Positions 1 to 5,810 are shown, counted from the stretch's first letter. The stretch is 6,166 nucleotides of DNA from Patescibacteria group bacterium (GCA_018813805.1 JAHJAP010000033.1:1-6166); one strand, 5' to 3'. Made by a program: numbers and translations. The notes: generated from the sequence alone by a model not told the origin.

Positions 1-79
1 ATTAATTATATTAATTTTCTTAATCTAGTGTTAATTATATGATTAATATTTAATTTTAGCAAGAATAATATAAATAATG

Positions 80-250
80 TCAAGGTTTTTTAGAAATGCC
101 CTTATCAACTCGTCCACCAGCTGCTCCGATAAAAAGTTCTTTCCCAGGTTGTTCTTGTTCTGTAAATATAATTTTTCTGTTATTTAAAACCGGAAACACA
201 ATAACAGTGTCAGGACTCTTAAACTTTTTAAAATTGCGGAAAAATACCAT
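80..250 (-). pseudogene. Nudix hydrolase fragment, truncated within the Nudix box
   Basis: A 56-codon minus-strand frame runs from ATG (248-250) to TGA (80-82). Residues 14-22 (PDTVIVFPV) form the opening beta-strand typical of Nudix pyrophosphatases. Residues 25-31 (RKIIFTE) form the second strand. Residues 39-51 (LFIGAAGGRVDKG) match the usual 'LPAGGRVEKGE' entry to the Nudix box of ADP-ribose pyrophosphatase-like enzymes. The family then needs the REUXEEXGU helix that binds metal, but here the frame ends five residues later (ISKKP) in AT-rich DNA, so the catalytic half is missing. The frame is open upstream of the ATG back to a TGA near 293, so the original start may lie further out. No ribosome-binding site is obvious. 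The usual length is about 140-200 aa, so this is almost certainly a dead 5' remnant. Family identity comes from motif reading only. Confidence 0.55.
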
Positions 251-578
251 GCCGAGGCGCTTTGCGCCGAGGCTGTTTTTTACGATTTCACAAAAAGTGA
301 AAATTGGCGGTATTCATTGTACAAAATTCGAACCTTTTTTGAAAGCAATCCTGACGAGGAAATCTGAACTGCACCCCGCTACAATATGTCTGGGGCAAAG
401 GAGGCGGGGTGATGGACTCGCCCGCGCGGAGGAGGGGATGGGGAGGAATCCGCATGGACTTCTGCTTCGGCAATACCAAAACCAAGAAGCATAGCCCTGC
501 ACGCGCCTTTTGTGAAAGATTTTATCTGTTTGTGTTTGATGTTGCTAAAAAATCCCATAAAATTATTATGTAGTCCTA
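251..578. other. Gene-free region with a GC-rich island and short inverted repeats
   Basis: I see no convincing gene here. Open frames exist on both strands but give low-complexity Pro/Arg/Ser-rich translations with no family resemblance. Positions about 371-510 are far richer in G and C than the rest of the window. Visible structure: GGCGC-TTT-GCGCC at 256-268, overlapped by a direct repeat GCCGAGGC (251-258 and 266-273), and ACCCCGC (373-379) pairing with GCGGGGT (404-410). The island could be imported DNA, a dispersed intergenic repeat or an RNA leader, and the sequence alone does not decide between these. Confidence 0.4.
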
Positions 579-887
579 TTATAAATTCTCCAACCATTTT
601 ACGCCCAAATAGCCAAAGAAAATTTCTTCAATCCCGACGAGAAACCAATAACCGAAAGATTCATCAGAAAAAAATGAGAGGAAATATATACAAGCGAACG
701 GCACGCCCAATATAATAACTAGCTCTATCAAAATATTTCCCCCGCTTATTTTTTTGAGGATTCTATCTATGCTCCCGATAATTATTCGTTTCTGATGGAA
801 AAGTTTACTGAATAGCAAATCAATCAATAAAAGCCCTACTCCGAAAAGGATTATGATAACTATTGGGCCGATAAATGGGATGTGCAT
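579..887 (-). CDS. Small hydrophobic membrane protein, 102 aa, unknown function
   Basis: The frame starts at ATG (885-887) and ends with TAA (579-581). Three hydrophobic stretches are visible: residues about 4-27 (IPFIGPIVIIILFGVGLLLI), about 53-73 (ILIELVIILGVPFACIYFLS) and about 79-97 (GYWFLVGIEEIFFGYLGV). A basic loop with KLFHQKR and DRILKK separates the first two. This fits an integral membrane protein with three spans, although the third contains two Glu residues and may be interfacial. No Shine-Dalgarno sequence is seen before the ATG. It lies 51 bp downstream of the 153-aa gene on the same strand and could share its transcript. I do not recognise a family. A small multi-span protein beside an unknown soluble protein might be a partner or immunity protein, but nothing in the sequence shows that. 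Confidence 0.6.
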   Translation of the reverse strand: MHIPFIGPIVIIILFGVGLLLIDLLFSKLFHQKRIIIGSIDRILKKISGGNILIELVIILGVPFACIYFLSFFSDESFGYWFLVGIEEIFFGYLGVKWLENL

Positions 888-938
888 AAATTATATTATT
901 TACATTCAATTATTTTATTCTTAACATTTCCCTCATAT

Positions 939-1400
939 TTATAAACCATATTTCTTCTTCATTTTTATCAATTCATCTTGTGCTTGTTCAAAAAGTTTAA
1001 AAGCATTACTGCTACATTCATCAAAACTAAAACCGTAAATTTTTTCCCCATTTAATAATCTGGCTCGACTCTCTTCACAAAGACTACGATAGTATAGAGA
1101 TGAGTTTTCGGTACGTGCAAAAGTCGCCATCGGCGCTGGCACCGGAATACTATTAAATGTCTTGGCGTAAGGTTCGCCTCCGACAAAAGAATAAAGATTG
1201 GGCAACATAATAGATGCCTCCGCCCAAGCCTGTCGATAACAATTTTCAATCGCTTCACTTGTTTTGAACTCCCCATCCAAATCTCTAGCAAAACAGTTGT
1301 TGCTGATTCTATAGAACTTCGTCCTCTCTGGAATATAGGTGTTTAATATAGTGGATATATAACTTTTAACCTGCTTTGTTTCGCTATTTTCTACCTGCAC
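939..1400 (-). CDS. Hypothetical protein, 153 aa, possibly 5'-truncated by the adjacent transposon
   Basis: The only available early start is GTG (1398-1400); the stop is TAA (939-941). The predicted product is soluble and mixed, with four Cys (in NNCFARD, IENCYRQ, RSLCEES and FDECSSN) and a C-terminal amphipathic helix rich in Lys and Glu (FKLFEQAQDELIKMKKKYGL). No signal peptide or membrane span is present. I do not recognise a family. The start codon lies one base from the palindrome at the left end of an insertion sequence, and the frame stays open for eight more codons into it before a TGA. No ribosome-binding site is visible. The likeliest reading is that the real N-terminus was removed or separated by the insertion, leaving a C-terminal portion. 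A 51-bp gap leads to the membrane-protein gene downstream. Confidence 0.55.
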   Translation of the reverse strand: MQVENSETKQVKSYISTILNTYIPERTKFYRISNNCFARDLDGEFKTSEAIENCYRQAWAEASIMLPNLYSFVGGEPYAKTFNSIPVPAPMATFARTENSSLYYRSLCEESRARLLNGEKIYGFSFDECSSNAFKLFEQAQDELIKMKKKYGL

Positions 1401-1401
1401 G

Positions 1402-1430
1402 AGATGATGTGATGCCGCATCACATCATCT
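1402..1430. repeat. Perfect 14-1-14 palindrome at the transposon left end
   Basis: AGATGATGTGATGC (1402-1415) is the exact reverse complement of GCATCACATCATCT (1417-1430), with a single C between them. The right arm runs into the first terminal direct-repeat copy. No T-run follows on either strand, so it does not look like a terminator. It may be a transposase-recognised terminal structure or the palindromic target that the element chose. Confidence 0.85.
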
Positions 1431-1480
1431 AAAAAGACACCGAAAGACTCATTGATACATCATCTAAAAAGACACTGAAA
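1422..1480 (+). repeat. Two direct-repeat copies at the transposon left end
   Basis: The two 24-bp copies are 1422-1445 and 1457-1480, 35 bp apart. They share the core CATCATCTAAAAAGACAC and the ending GAAA, and differ only at C1441/T1476. They are probable transposase-binding sites. A TTGATA (1453-1458) between them could act as a promoter -35 box, but the matching -10 (TGAAAT) is poor. Confidence 0.75.
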
Positions 1481-1489
1481 TTTATGGTA

Positions 1490-1520
1490 ATATATTAGGC
1501 TAATTATTAACCTAATATAT
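1490..1520 (+). promoter_or_regulatory. Hairpin just upstream of the transposase start
   Basis: ATATATTAGG (1490-1499) pairs perfectly with CCTAATATAT (1511-1520) across an 11-nt loop, and the ATG begins four bases later at 1524. No Shine-Dalgarno sequence is visible. In mRNA read through from outside, this stem would occupy the ribosome landing site. That resembles the known way some insertion sequences avoid being activated by external transcription. The pairing is seen; the regulatory role is inferred. Confidence 0.5.
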
Positions 1521-1523
1521 ACT

Positions 1524-2307
1524 ATGAACATAGAAGCCAAAAAACAATATATGGAGATTCTAAGAAAAAGGTATTTTAAAGCCTGCAAAAAGGAAAAAGG
1601 GGAAATATTAAATGAGTATTGCGGGAATACAAAACAAGAAAGAAAATATGTTATTAAAAAATTTAATTACAAAGTAAAATTAAAAACAAAAGAAAATAGG
1701 AAAAAAAGAGCGCGTTTTTATGATAGTCATGTAATAGCGGTTTTGGTTGAAATTTGGAAAATATTTGATTATCCTTGCGGTCAAAGATTAAAAGAAATTT
1801 TAGAAACTGAGACAGAGAATTTGCGGGCATGGAAAGAAATTATTTGTTCTGATGAAATCGCTGAGAAATTAAAGAAAATGAAATCTGCTACAATTGATCG
1901 ACGGTTAGATCATGAAAAAGAAGTTTTAAAGTTAAAAGAAAAATATCGCAAAAAAAGTTCTTTTTTGCTTTCTACTATTTCAGTAAAAACTAGCGCTGAT
2001 TTTGATAGAAATATTGTTGGCAATGAGCAAGTTGATTTTGTGAAAAGCTGTGGCTCTTCAGCTGCGGGAGATTATGTAAATAACTTGTCTATTTGTGATA
2101 TTTTCAGCTCTTGGTGGGAAAAGCGAGGCAATTTATCAATTACTTAACCCAGCTGAGTTAAAGAGAAAAATTGATAAAAAATTGGATAATCTTTACAAAA
2201 TTTATCAACAGAAAAAAGGTCGAGAAAGCATTAATTTAACTAACAAATTAATCCCTTCTTTAGTGTCATTTTCCAGTATGGGGAAAGAAGAGGTTTTGGT
2301 GTCATGA
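1524..2307 (+). pseudogene. rve-type DDE transposase, internal deletion plus frame change
   Basis: The frame starts at ATG (1524) and stays intact to about 2121. It begins with a basic helical DNA-binding region (ERKYVIKKFNYKVKLKTKEN, DYPCGQRLKEILETE). The start of the integrase catalytic core follows, with candidate catalytic Asp residues in EQVDFVKSCG (about residue 171) and LSICDIFSSWWE (about residue 191). After WWE the frame runs only to KRGNLSIT and a stop at 2147. The next frame then resumes with the family's C-terminal tail, AIYQLLNPAELKRKIDKKL (about 2122-2307). The middle of the core, including the expected catalytic Glu and the 'DNGTEF'-like region, is therefore deleted, probably about 200 residues judging by the usual length of roughly 400 or more. 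The protein is surely inactive. Family naming (IS481-like or an unclassified rve group) is uncertain. Confidence 0.75.
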
Positions 2308-2334
2308 TTAAATGATTTGACACGAATGTGTCAA
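2263..2334. repeat. Right-end inverted motifs of the rve-type element
   Basis: GTGTC occurs at 2263-2267 and 2299-2303, 36 bp apart, each preceded on the left by T/A-rich DNA (CTTTA and TTTTG). These mirror the two GACAC copies at the left end, 35 bp apart. Just outside is a perfect stem, TTGACAC (2317-2323) with GTGTCAA (2328-2334) around GAAT. It contains two further copies of the same core in opposite orientations and may mark the true outer edge. Confidence 0.55.
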
Positions 2335-2388
2335 TTATGTTCGTGGACTTGAACAAAATGTAAAGGGCTTAAAACAAAATTTAATAAT

Positions 2389-2571
2389 ATGGTTTGTTCC
2401 TTTTTTAATAAACCATCTTCTTAATAATCCAATGCTATTCTCTACGTGTGGTTTTTGCCATGGACTAAAAGGATCAGCAAAATAGGGACCGTAAATAAAA
2501 TTGTGTCTAATTGTTAATTTTTCATAAAGCCTGAATTCCCACCGAAGTTTATCCTTTAACTGGCGGACTAG
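2389..2571 (-). pseudogene. IS30-family transposase remnant
   Basis: A minus-strand frame (open from 2628 to 2335) contains a clear piece of the IS30 catalytic domain. YFADPFSPWQKPHVENSIGL is followed by LRRWFIKKGTN, which corresponds to the family's '[30 protein letters not shown]' segment; the Glu in VEN is the third catalytic acid. Just upstream, LRWEFRLYEKLT resembles the family's 'DNGKEF...EKLT' block, but the DNG is missing, so the second catalytic Asp is lost. After GTN the translation (IIKFCFKPFTF) no longer resembles the family. The fragment is short, has no start of its own and no paired ends. It is a dead scrap lying between the rve-type element and the minus-strand gene pair. Confidence 0.7.
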
Positions 2572-2580
2572 AATAACAAA

Positions 2581-2611
2581 GAAAAAGAAAGGTTGGAAGT
2601 TCGACTTCCAA
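2581..2611 (-). terminator. Rho-independent terminator of the minus-strand gene pair
   Basis: Read on the minus strand, TTGGAAGT pairs with ACTTCCAA over a CGA loop (2593-2611). It is followed by CC and a mostly-T tail, TTTCTTTTTC. It lies about 60 bp beyond the stop of the 175-aa gene and is oriented to end its transcript. The T-tract is interrupted by C, so efficiency may be moderate. Confidence 0.55.
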
Positions 2612-2669
2612 ACATTAATATTTAACATTATTTATAGAAGACTAGACGCAATTATCTTGACAGTCCCAT

Positions 2670-3197
2670 TTATTTCCACCATCGTGGCAATAAATCTGAA
2701 CATTTTTTAAACCTTTCTTTGGAAACTAAATTGCGATGATTTCGCATGAGATAGGGCAGATTTTTAATTCTAGCACCGGGATAAATGCCTATAATTTTTG
2801 CATTTTGATCAGCTATCGTAATAATCGTTTGCTTATCCATATCCACCCCCGCGTCACGCAAACCATAGTCAAATGTATCTCCAGTAATTTTATAACCGGA
2901 AAGATATCCGCCAAGACATTCGACGAAATATCCACCTATACCACAACTCGATCCGATGCACATAGACTCATCACCAAGCACATACACATAAAAATCTGAT
3001 TTCGGCACCACATCATCTGGTGATGCCCAGACTGTATGCTTACCCACACCTTCAGCAGCCTGCATGCCCAAGGAGATAGTTTTATAATTCTTGGCGCCGA
3101 ACGGATATTTTTGCCAGGCAAGCACACCGACAAGTGCAAATACAATTGTTGAGAAAATTAATACAATTTTTATTTTGCGCGTGAAATATCGATTCAT
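2670..3197 (-). CDS. Single-pass membrane-anchored protein, 175 aa, unknown function
   Basis: I choose ATG at 3195-3197; a TTG two codons upstream would overlap the previous gene. The stop is TAA (2670-2672). The N-terminus is basic (MNRYFTRKIK), then hydrophobic over residues about 10-29 (KIVLIFSTIVFALVGVLAWQ), with no lipobox or clear cleavage site, so it looks like a signal anchor with the rest outside. The exported part has four Cys: two close together (SMCIGSSCG), one in YFVECLGG and one near the end (FKKCSD). Disulfides are possible. It also has acidic patches (SPDDVVPKSDF, GVDMDKQ). I recognise no family. It starts two bases after the stop of the L,D-transpeptidase-like gene, so the two are probably translationally coupled and act together, for example as an anchor, inhibitor or immunity partner. 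That last point is inference. Confidence 0.75.
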   Translation of the reverse strand: MNRYFTRKIKIVLIFSTIVFALVGVLAWQKYPFGAKNYKTISLGMQAAEGVGKHTVWASPDDVVPKSDFYVYVLGDESMCIGSSCGIGGYFVECLGGYLSGYKITGDTFDYGLRDAGVDMDKQTIITIADQNAKIIGIYPGARIKNLPYLMRNHRNLVSKERFKKCSDLLPRWWK

Positions 3198-3199
3198 AC

Positions 3200-4156
3200 T
3201 CAATTAATTACTACCAACACGCCAATGCTAACATAATCACCCTTGCGCGCCCTTAATAAAATATTACATAGCTCATCCCAGCGATCAATCTCTGTCAAAG
3301 TTACGCACCCAGCCGATCGCGCGCCAGTATGAATATAGTGATCACCGTTATGCCCGACACGAAACCACGTTTTTGCCATTTTTGACTCCGGATAATGTCC
3401 GCCACCTCGATGCGGGGCGTCCGGCATTTCAATATCATAGGAGCCTTTTTCCCATTGATTATTTTTATAGTCCGTTGCTTTATAAATTTTATTCTGAAAA
3501 TATAATTCTTTCTTAGAAACAGAGTATGTCAGTTTCGCCGATTCAGTTTGCGGATTAGTTGCCACTAAAAACGATTGCTTATCGTCCCCATATTTCAACG
3601 ACGCTCGTTCACCGCGACGAATACCCTCCAAAATCTTGAAATATTGACGCCCATTATAATTTCTTTCCAAATAAACCTTTAAATAACTTGGCAATGCGAT
3701 TTCTTTTTTTATATTATCAGATACCGCATTCACCCATCCGCCCTCGATATTATCTACATACAACACGGCATCCTCGACTGAAATTTCGACAGACACCTCA
3801 AATATAGCTTTATTTTTAGTAATAAAATTGCGCAACTCTGTAACCTCTATTTTGCATATTTCTACTTTTACAGCATTAGCTTTCAAATCAATTTTTAAAT
3901 TCAATAACCTACTACCGACATCATTAAATATCAAATCTTCTTCAATAATTTTTATACTGATTGGCAGATTGAAAATTTTATTATCACTCACAAAAGAACC
4001 AGCTGATAAATTTGGATTGATTTCACTGCTGGGTTTCAGCTTCTTTTTAAAATTAGACAAATTGCCGAGACAATCAACTTCTATTTTTACATCATCTCCG
4101 ATTAAATCGCCACTGTATTTTATTTTAACAATTTTTACTTGAATTAATTTTGGCAT
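3200..4156 (-). CDS. Putative L,D-transpeptidase-like (YkuD-type) protein, 318 aa
   Basis: The ATG is at 4154-4156, with an in-frame TAA 30 bp upstream, and the stop is TGA (3200-3202). Residues 1-150 alternate charged and hydrophobic residues and look beta-rich (VKIEVDCLG, LPISIKIIEED, LLNLKIDLKANAVKVEI), a possible adhesive or C2-like module. Residues about 205-318 resemble peptidoglycan L,D-transpeptidase-like domains: LTYSVSKKELYF, then DAPHRGGGHY (H249), TWFRVGHNGDHY, and the nucleophile motif IHTGARSAGCVTL (H276, S281, C284), closing with RARKGDYVSIGVLVV. The His-to-Cys spacing is shorter than in classical YkuD (HX14-17SHGC), so this is a divergent branch and the reaction is not certain. 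There is no signal peptide or membrane span, which is odd for a wall enzyme. A divergent cell-wall-targeting effector or an unconventional export route is possible. The gene is coupled to the downstream membrane-protein gene. Confidence 0.6.
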   Translation of the reverse strand: MPKLIQVKIVKIKYSGDLIGDDVKIEVDCLGNLSNFKKKLKPSSEINPNLSAGSFVSDNKIFNLPISIKIIEEDLIFNDVGSRLLNLKIDLKANAVKVEICKIEVTELRNFITKNKAIFEVSVEISVEDAVLYVDNIEGGWVNAVSDNIKKEIALPSYLKVYLERNYNGRQYFKILEGIRRGERASLKYGDDKQSFLVATNPQTESAKLTYSVSKKELYFQNKIYKATDYKNNQWEKGSYDIEMPDAPHRGGGHYPESKMAKTWFRVGHNGDHYIHTGARSAGCVTLTEIDRWDELCNILLRARKGDYVSIGVLVVIN

Positions 4157-4188
4157 ATTTTTTTGATTAATAATAATTTTATAACATT

Positions 4189-4217
4189 ATTATGCCCCAT
4201 ATCATAATAAAAAACAA
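4189..4217 (-). promoter_or_regulatory. Candidate sigma70-type promoter for the gene pair
   Basis: On the minus strand, TTGTTT (4212-4217) and CATAAT (4189-4194) are separated by exactly 17 bp. The -10 box lies about 32 bp before the ATG of the 318-aa gene. No Shine-Dalgarno sequence follows, so the transcript would have a short AT-rich leader. The nearby IS982 element ends about 65 bp upstream. In such AT-rich DNA, chance matches are common. Confidence 0.4.
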
Positions 4218-4280
4218 GGACAGATCAGCTTTGCTTTTTAAATAATTTTTATTTAAATCTAATATTTAGAGCACCGCTAA

Positions 4281-4299
4281 TAACCCGAATCTCGTTAGG
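4281..4299 (+). repeat. IS982 terminal inverted repeat, left copy
   Basis: TAACCCGAATCTCGTTAGG. It is the exact reverse complement of 5520-5538. The transposase stop codon (TAA, 4295-4297 on the minus strand) lies inside it. Confidence 0.9.
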
Positions 4300-5456
4300 T
4301 TGAAAGTGGCTTAAAATCTAGGCTTTTAAGGAATTTCTTGAATTGGTAACCGACCAAAACCCAAATATAATGCGCGAAGTATCCTCCAATAGATCTTGGT
4401 AAAGTTGTTTCTAAATTCATTCTCAATTTTAAAACAGAAAAAATAGTTTCAATAAGCGTTCTTTTATTTAAAACCTTCTTGTTCTTTTGTCATAATTTTT
4501 TTCACTTGCTTTTACACAAGTAAAAAGATGAATCCCTTTTTCTCTCGCTTGATTAAACAAACCTTTTCCTAAATAACCAGCATCAGCAATTATCATCCCT
4601 AAAATAATAGACATGTTGCTTAATAATTTTCGTAGCGAAGTTTTTAATTTTTGAGCGAGACGAGGTTAAAAATTATGAAGAATACCGGTGGTATTTTGAA
4701 TAATTTTTAACAAGTCGTAGCCAAAAATTAAAAAATGTGGCAGAAAAGTTATCAAGCAACAGGTCTAATATTCCAATTTTTTATTAATCCTTCTCTGTCA
4801 CCTTTATTTCCAGAAGTAAAATTTGCTTTTAAAATTTCCTTTTTTCCATTACAAATTATATGAAGTTTAAAACCGAAGAACCAACCCATGGAAGACTTTC
4901 CTCTTTTTGCAAAACCAACAGCAACTTTGTGATTAAAAATTCTTTTATTTTCACAAACTTTTAATTTGGTAGAATCTGCTATTTTATAAGTTTTTTCTGG
5001 AGTTTTGTTAAGAAAAAATTTGAAAAAAAAGTCCAACATTTCTTTTCCTAAAACAGATATTTTATTTATAGATTTTATAAAATTTTGATAATTTGGTAAA
5101 TTAGGAAAGTCATCTTTGTGATAATTAACTCAGTGATAATAAAAATCTTTCTAATTTTTTTGTCCTGTCAAATTCCTAAAAATAGAAAGGGTTGCAATTT
5201 CTGCTACTGACAATTTTCCTTTTTTAGTTGGTGGATGAGTCCTATCAACTTTTTGTAAAGGGAGGTTTTTGATTAGTTTTTCTTTTATTTCTTTGATATA
5301 ATTATCACAGAAGTTATAAATAATAAGAAGTATTTCTTTTAAATTTCTAAATATTTTATCAGGGAAATTTTCTTTTTTTGTTATTTTTTATTTTGTTGAA
5401 GTAAAGTCATGGTTTTTTTGTTTAATTTTTAATAAATTGTTATCCTTGAAAATCAT
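4295..5456 (-). pseudogene. IS982-family transposase with three stops, one frameshift and one insertion
   Basis: A start at ATG (5454-5456) fits one continuous ancestral frame. In order it shows MIFKDNN, GKLSVAEIATLSIFRNLTGQ, KTYKIADSTKLKVCENKRIF, then AKRGKSSMGWFFGFKLH, SGNKGDREG, IIADAGYLGKG and NKRTLIETIFSVLK. The family's catalytic acids are probably the Asp in IADST, the Asp in ADAGY and the Glu in LIETIF. The damage is TAA at 5388-5390, TAG at 5151-5153, TGA at 5130-5132, the foldback insertion at 4605-4770, and one missing base in the A run at 4470-4473 (minus-strand TTTT should be TTTTT). The last two premature stops fall where Trp codons would suit (QKNxKDFYYHx), consistent with G-to-A changes. 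The tail ends SLDFKPLST and TAA at 4295-4297. It is inactive, but the motifs are all recognisable, suggesting fairly recent decay. Confidence 0.85.
4610..4765. mobile_element. 156-bp foldback (MITE-like) element inside the IS982 transposase
   Basis: The two halves are imperfect inverted copies meeting at AATACC-GGT-GGTATT (4681-4695). The left end reads GACATGTTGCTTAATAATTT and the right end, reversed, GACCTGTTGCTTGATAACTT. By eye, about three quarters of positions match over some 76 bp per arm, including the shared blocks TTTTTAATTTTTG and GTTAAAAATTAT. Each side is flanked by TAATA (4605-4609 and 4766-4770), a 5-bp target duplication. Deleting the element plus one TAATA joins LIKNWNI to ILGMIIADAGY in one frame, which independently proves the boundaries. 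There is no coding capacity, so movement would need a transposase supplied elsewhere. Confidence 0.85.
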
Positions 5457-5519
5457 GGCTTTATTTTAGCAAATTATTTTTCAAAATACAAAAAGCTCCT
5501 TATTTTTTAACAAATTTAG

Positions 5520-5538
5520 CCTAACGAGATTCGGGTTA
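5520..5538 (-). repeat. IS982 terminal inverted repeat, right copy
   Basis: CCTAACGAGATTCGGGTTA. It is the exact reverse complement of 4281-4299 and lies about 64 bp upstream of the transposase start. Confidence 0.9.
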
Positions 5539-5604
5539 ATGGAAGATTTGGAGCGCACTGGTCAATCAATTTCCGAAGTCTTTGCAAAATTGTTTAAATT
5601 GTAG
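5539..5604 (+). pseudogene. Possible 3' remnant of an interrupted gene
   Basis: Immediately outside the IS982 right end, a plus-strand frame reads MEDLERTGQSISEVFAKLFK plus a final L, then TAG (5602-5604). The composition and amphipathic helical pattern look like a genuine protein C-terminus rather than random translation. The ATG could be fortuitous, created at the insertion boundary. DNA left of the element (4200-4280) has stops in all forward frames, so the upstream half is not there and may have been lost by recombination. I recognise no family. Confidence 0.35.
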
Positions 5605-5683
5605 TAGAAATAGGAAGTAAAAGTGAGGTAAGTAAATTGTAAGGAATTTTGGGTGAAAAAATCAATTTTTTATAACTTGATAA

Positions 5684-5689
5684 TATAAT
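5684..5689 (+). promoter_or_regulatory. Possible -10 box upstream of the G-tract locus
   Basis: A consensus TATAAT sits in AT-rich DNA with no good -35 box 16-18 bp upstream. A TTGACA occurs further down (5718-5723) but lacks a matching -10 at normal spacing (AGAAAT at 17 bp). TATATT (5730-5735) is a third candidate. Which of these is used decides whether the first leader segment is transcribed. Confidence 0.25.
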
Positions 5690-5733
5690 TTTTGATTAAA
5701 AAATTAATTTTTGTTCTTTGACAATTTAATATA

Positions 5734-5803
5734 TTGCTTCAGAAATTTGGATTTAAAAAGATTAAATTTAAACTTAAATTTCTGGAGCAATACTCCAGAA
5801 ATT
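5734..5803 (+). promoter_or_regulatory. Leader with mutually exclusive pairings ahead of the G-tract ORF
   Basis: Segment A is TTGCTTCAGAAATTT (5734-5748). Segment B is AAATTTCTGGAGCAA (5776-5790). Segment C is CTCCAGAAATT (5793-5803). B pairs perfectly with C as an 11-bp stem with loop CAATA. B also pairs with A over 15 positions, with a single G-T wobble. A/B and B/C cannot form together. The B/C hairpin ends seven bases before the G9 ribosome-binding tract, so switching could affect translation. The pairings are read directly; function is inferred. Confidence 0.45.
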
Positions 5804-5810
5804 AAAATGA

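Larger units (their letters stand above)
1402..2334 (+). mobile_element. Internally deleted insertion sequence with an integrase-core (rve) transposase
   Basis: The element is delimited by a palindrome and paired GACAC motifs on the left (1402-1480) and by inverted GTGTC motifs on the right (2263-2334). Between them lies one plus-strand transposase gene that has lost its middle. Both ends carry two copies of a GACAC(Y)NAAA-type core spaced 35-36 bp apart and inverted with respect to each other, as expected for subterminal transposase-binding sites. The outer limits are approximate because no target duplication is evident. With the transposase broken, the element cannot move by itself, but its ends might still be mobilised by a related intact copy elsewhere. 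Confidence 0.6.
4281..5538 (-). mobile_element. IS982-family insertion sequence, decayed and carrying a nested foldback element
   Basis: Perfect 19-bp inverted repeats bound the element, and a single minus-strand transposase gene fills it. Total length is 1258 bp. Without the nested 156-bp insertion and its duplicated target, it would be 1097 bp, about normal for IS982. No convincing target duplication flanks the ends (left flank ...CCGCTAA, right flank ATGGAAG...), so the element may have recombined or the duplication has eroded. The ends are better preserved than the gene. Confidence 0.85.

Noticed and set aside
313..340. Minus-strand GGTTCGAATTTTG as a tRNA T-arm
   Set aside because: No acceptor, anticodon or D-arm can be paired around it.
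96..494. 132-codon plus-strand open frame
   Set aside because: It runs antisense across the Nudix fragment and the GC-rich island, and its Pro/Arg/Cys-rich translation resembles no family.
288..597. Three overlapping minus-strand frames in the GC-rich island
   Set aside because: They overlap each other in different frames, give low-complexity products and exist because GC-rich DNA has few stops.
1422..1480. Repeated CATCATCTAAAAAGACAC units as a CRISPR array
   Set aside because: There are only two copies with an 11-bp gap, located at a transposon end.
2659..2667. GACAGTCCC here and its reverse complement GGGACTGTC at 6091-6099 as ends of one large element
   Set aside because: Only nine bases match and the flanks differ, so chance is a sufficient explanation.
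2736..3145. Frames antisense to or shifted within the 175-aa gene
   Set aside because: They are shadows of a better-supported gene with a membrane anchor and a coupled start.
3828..4142. 104-codon plus-strand frame
   Set aside because: It is antisense to the 318-aa gene and its hydrophobic composition is explained by complementing that gene's codons.
5130..5153. TGA and TAG in the IS982 frame as possible stop-codon reassignment (for example UGA as glycine)
   Set aside because: The same gene also has a TAA, a frameshift and an insertion, so simple decay explains it, and Trp fits both sites better. The 318-aa gene ends at TGA.
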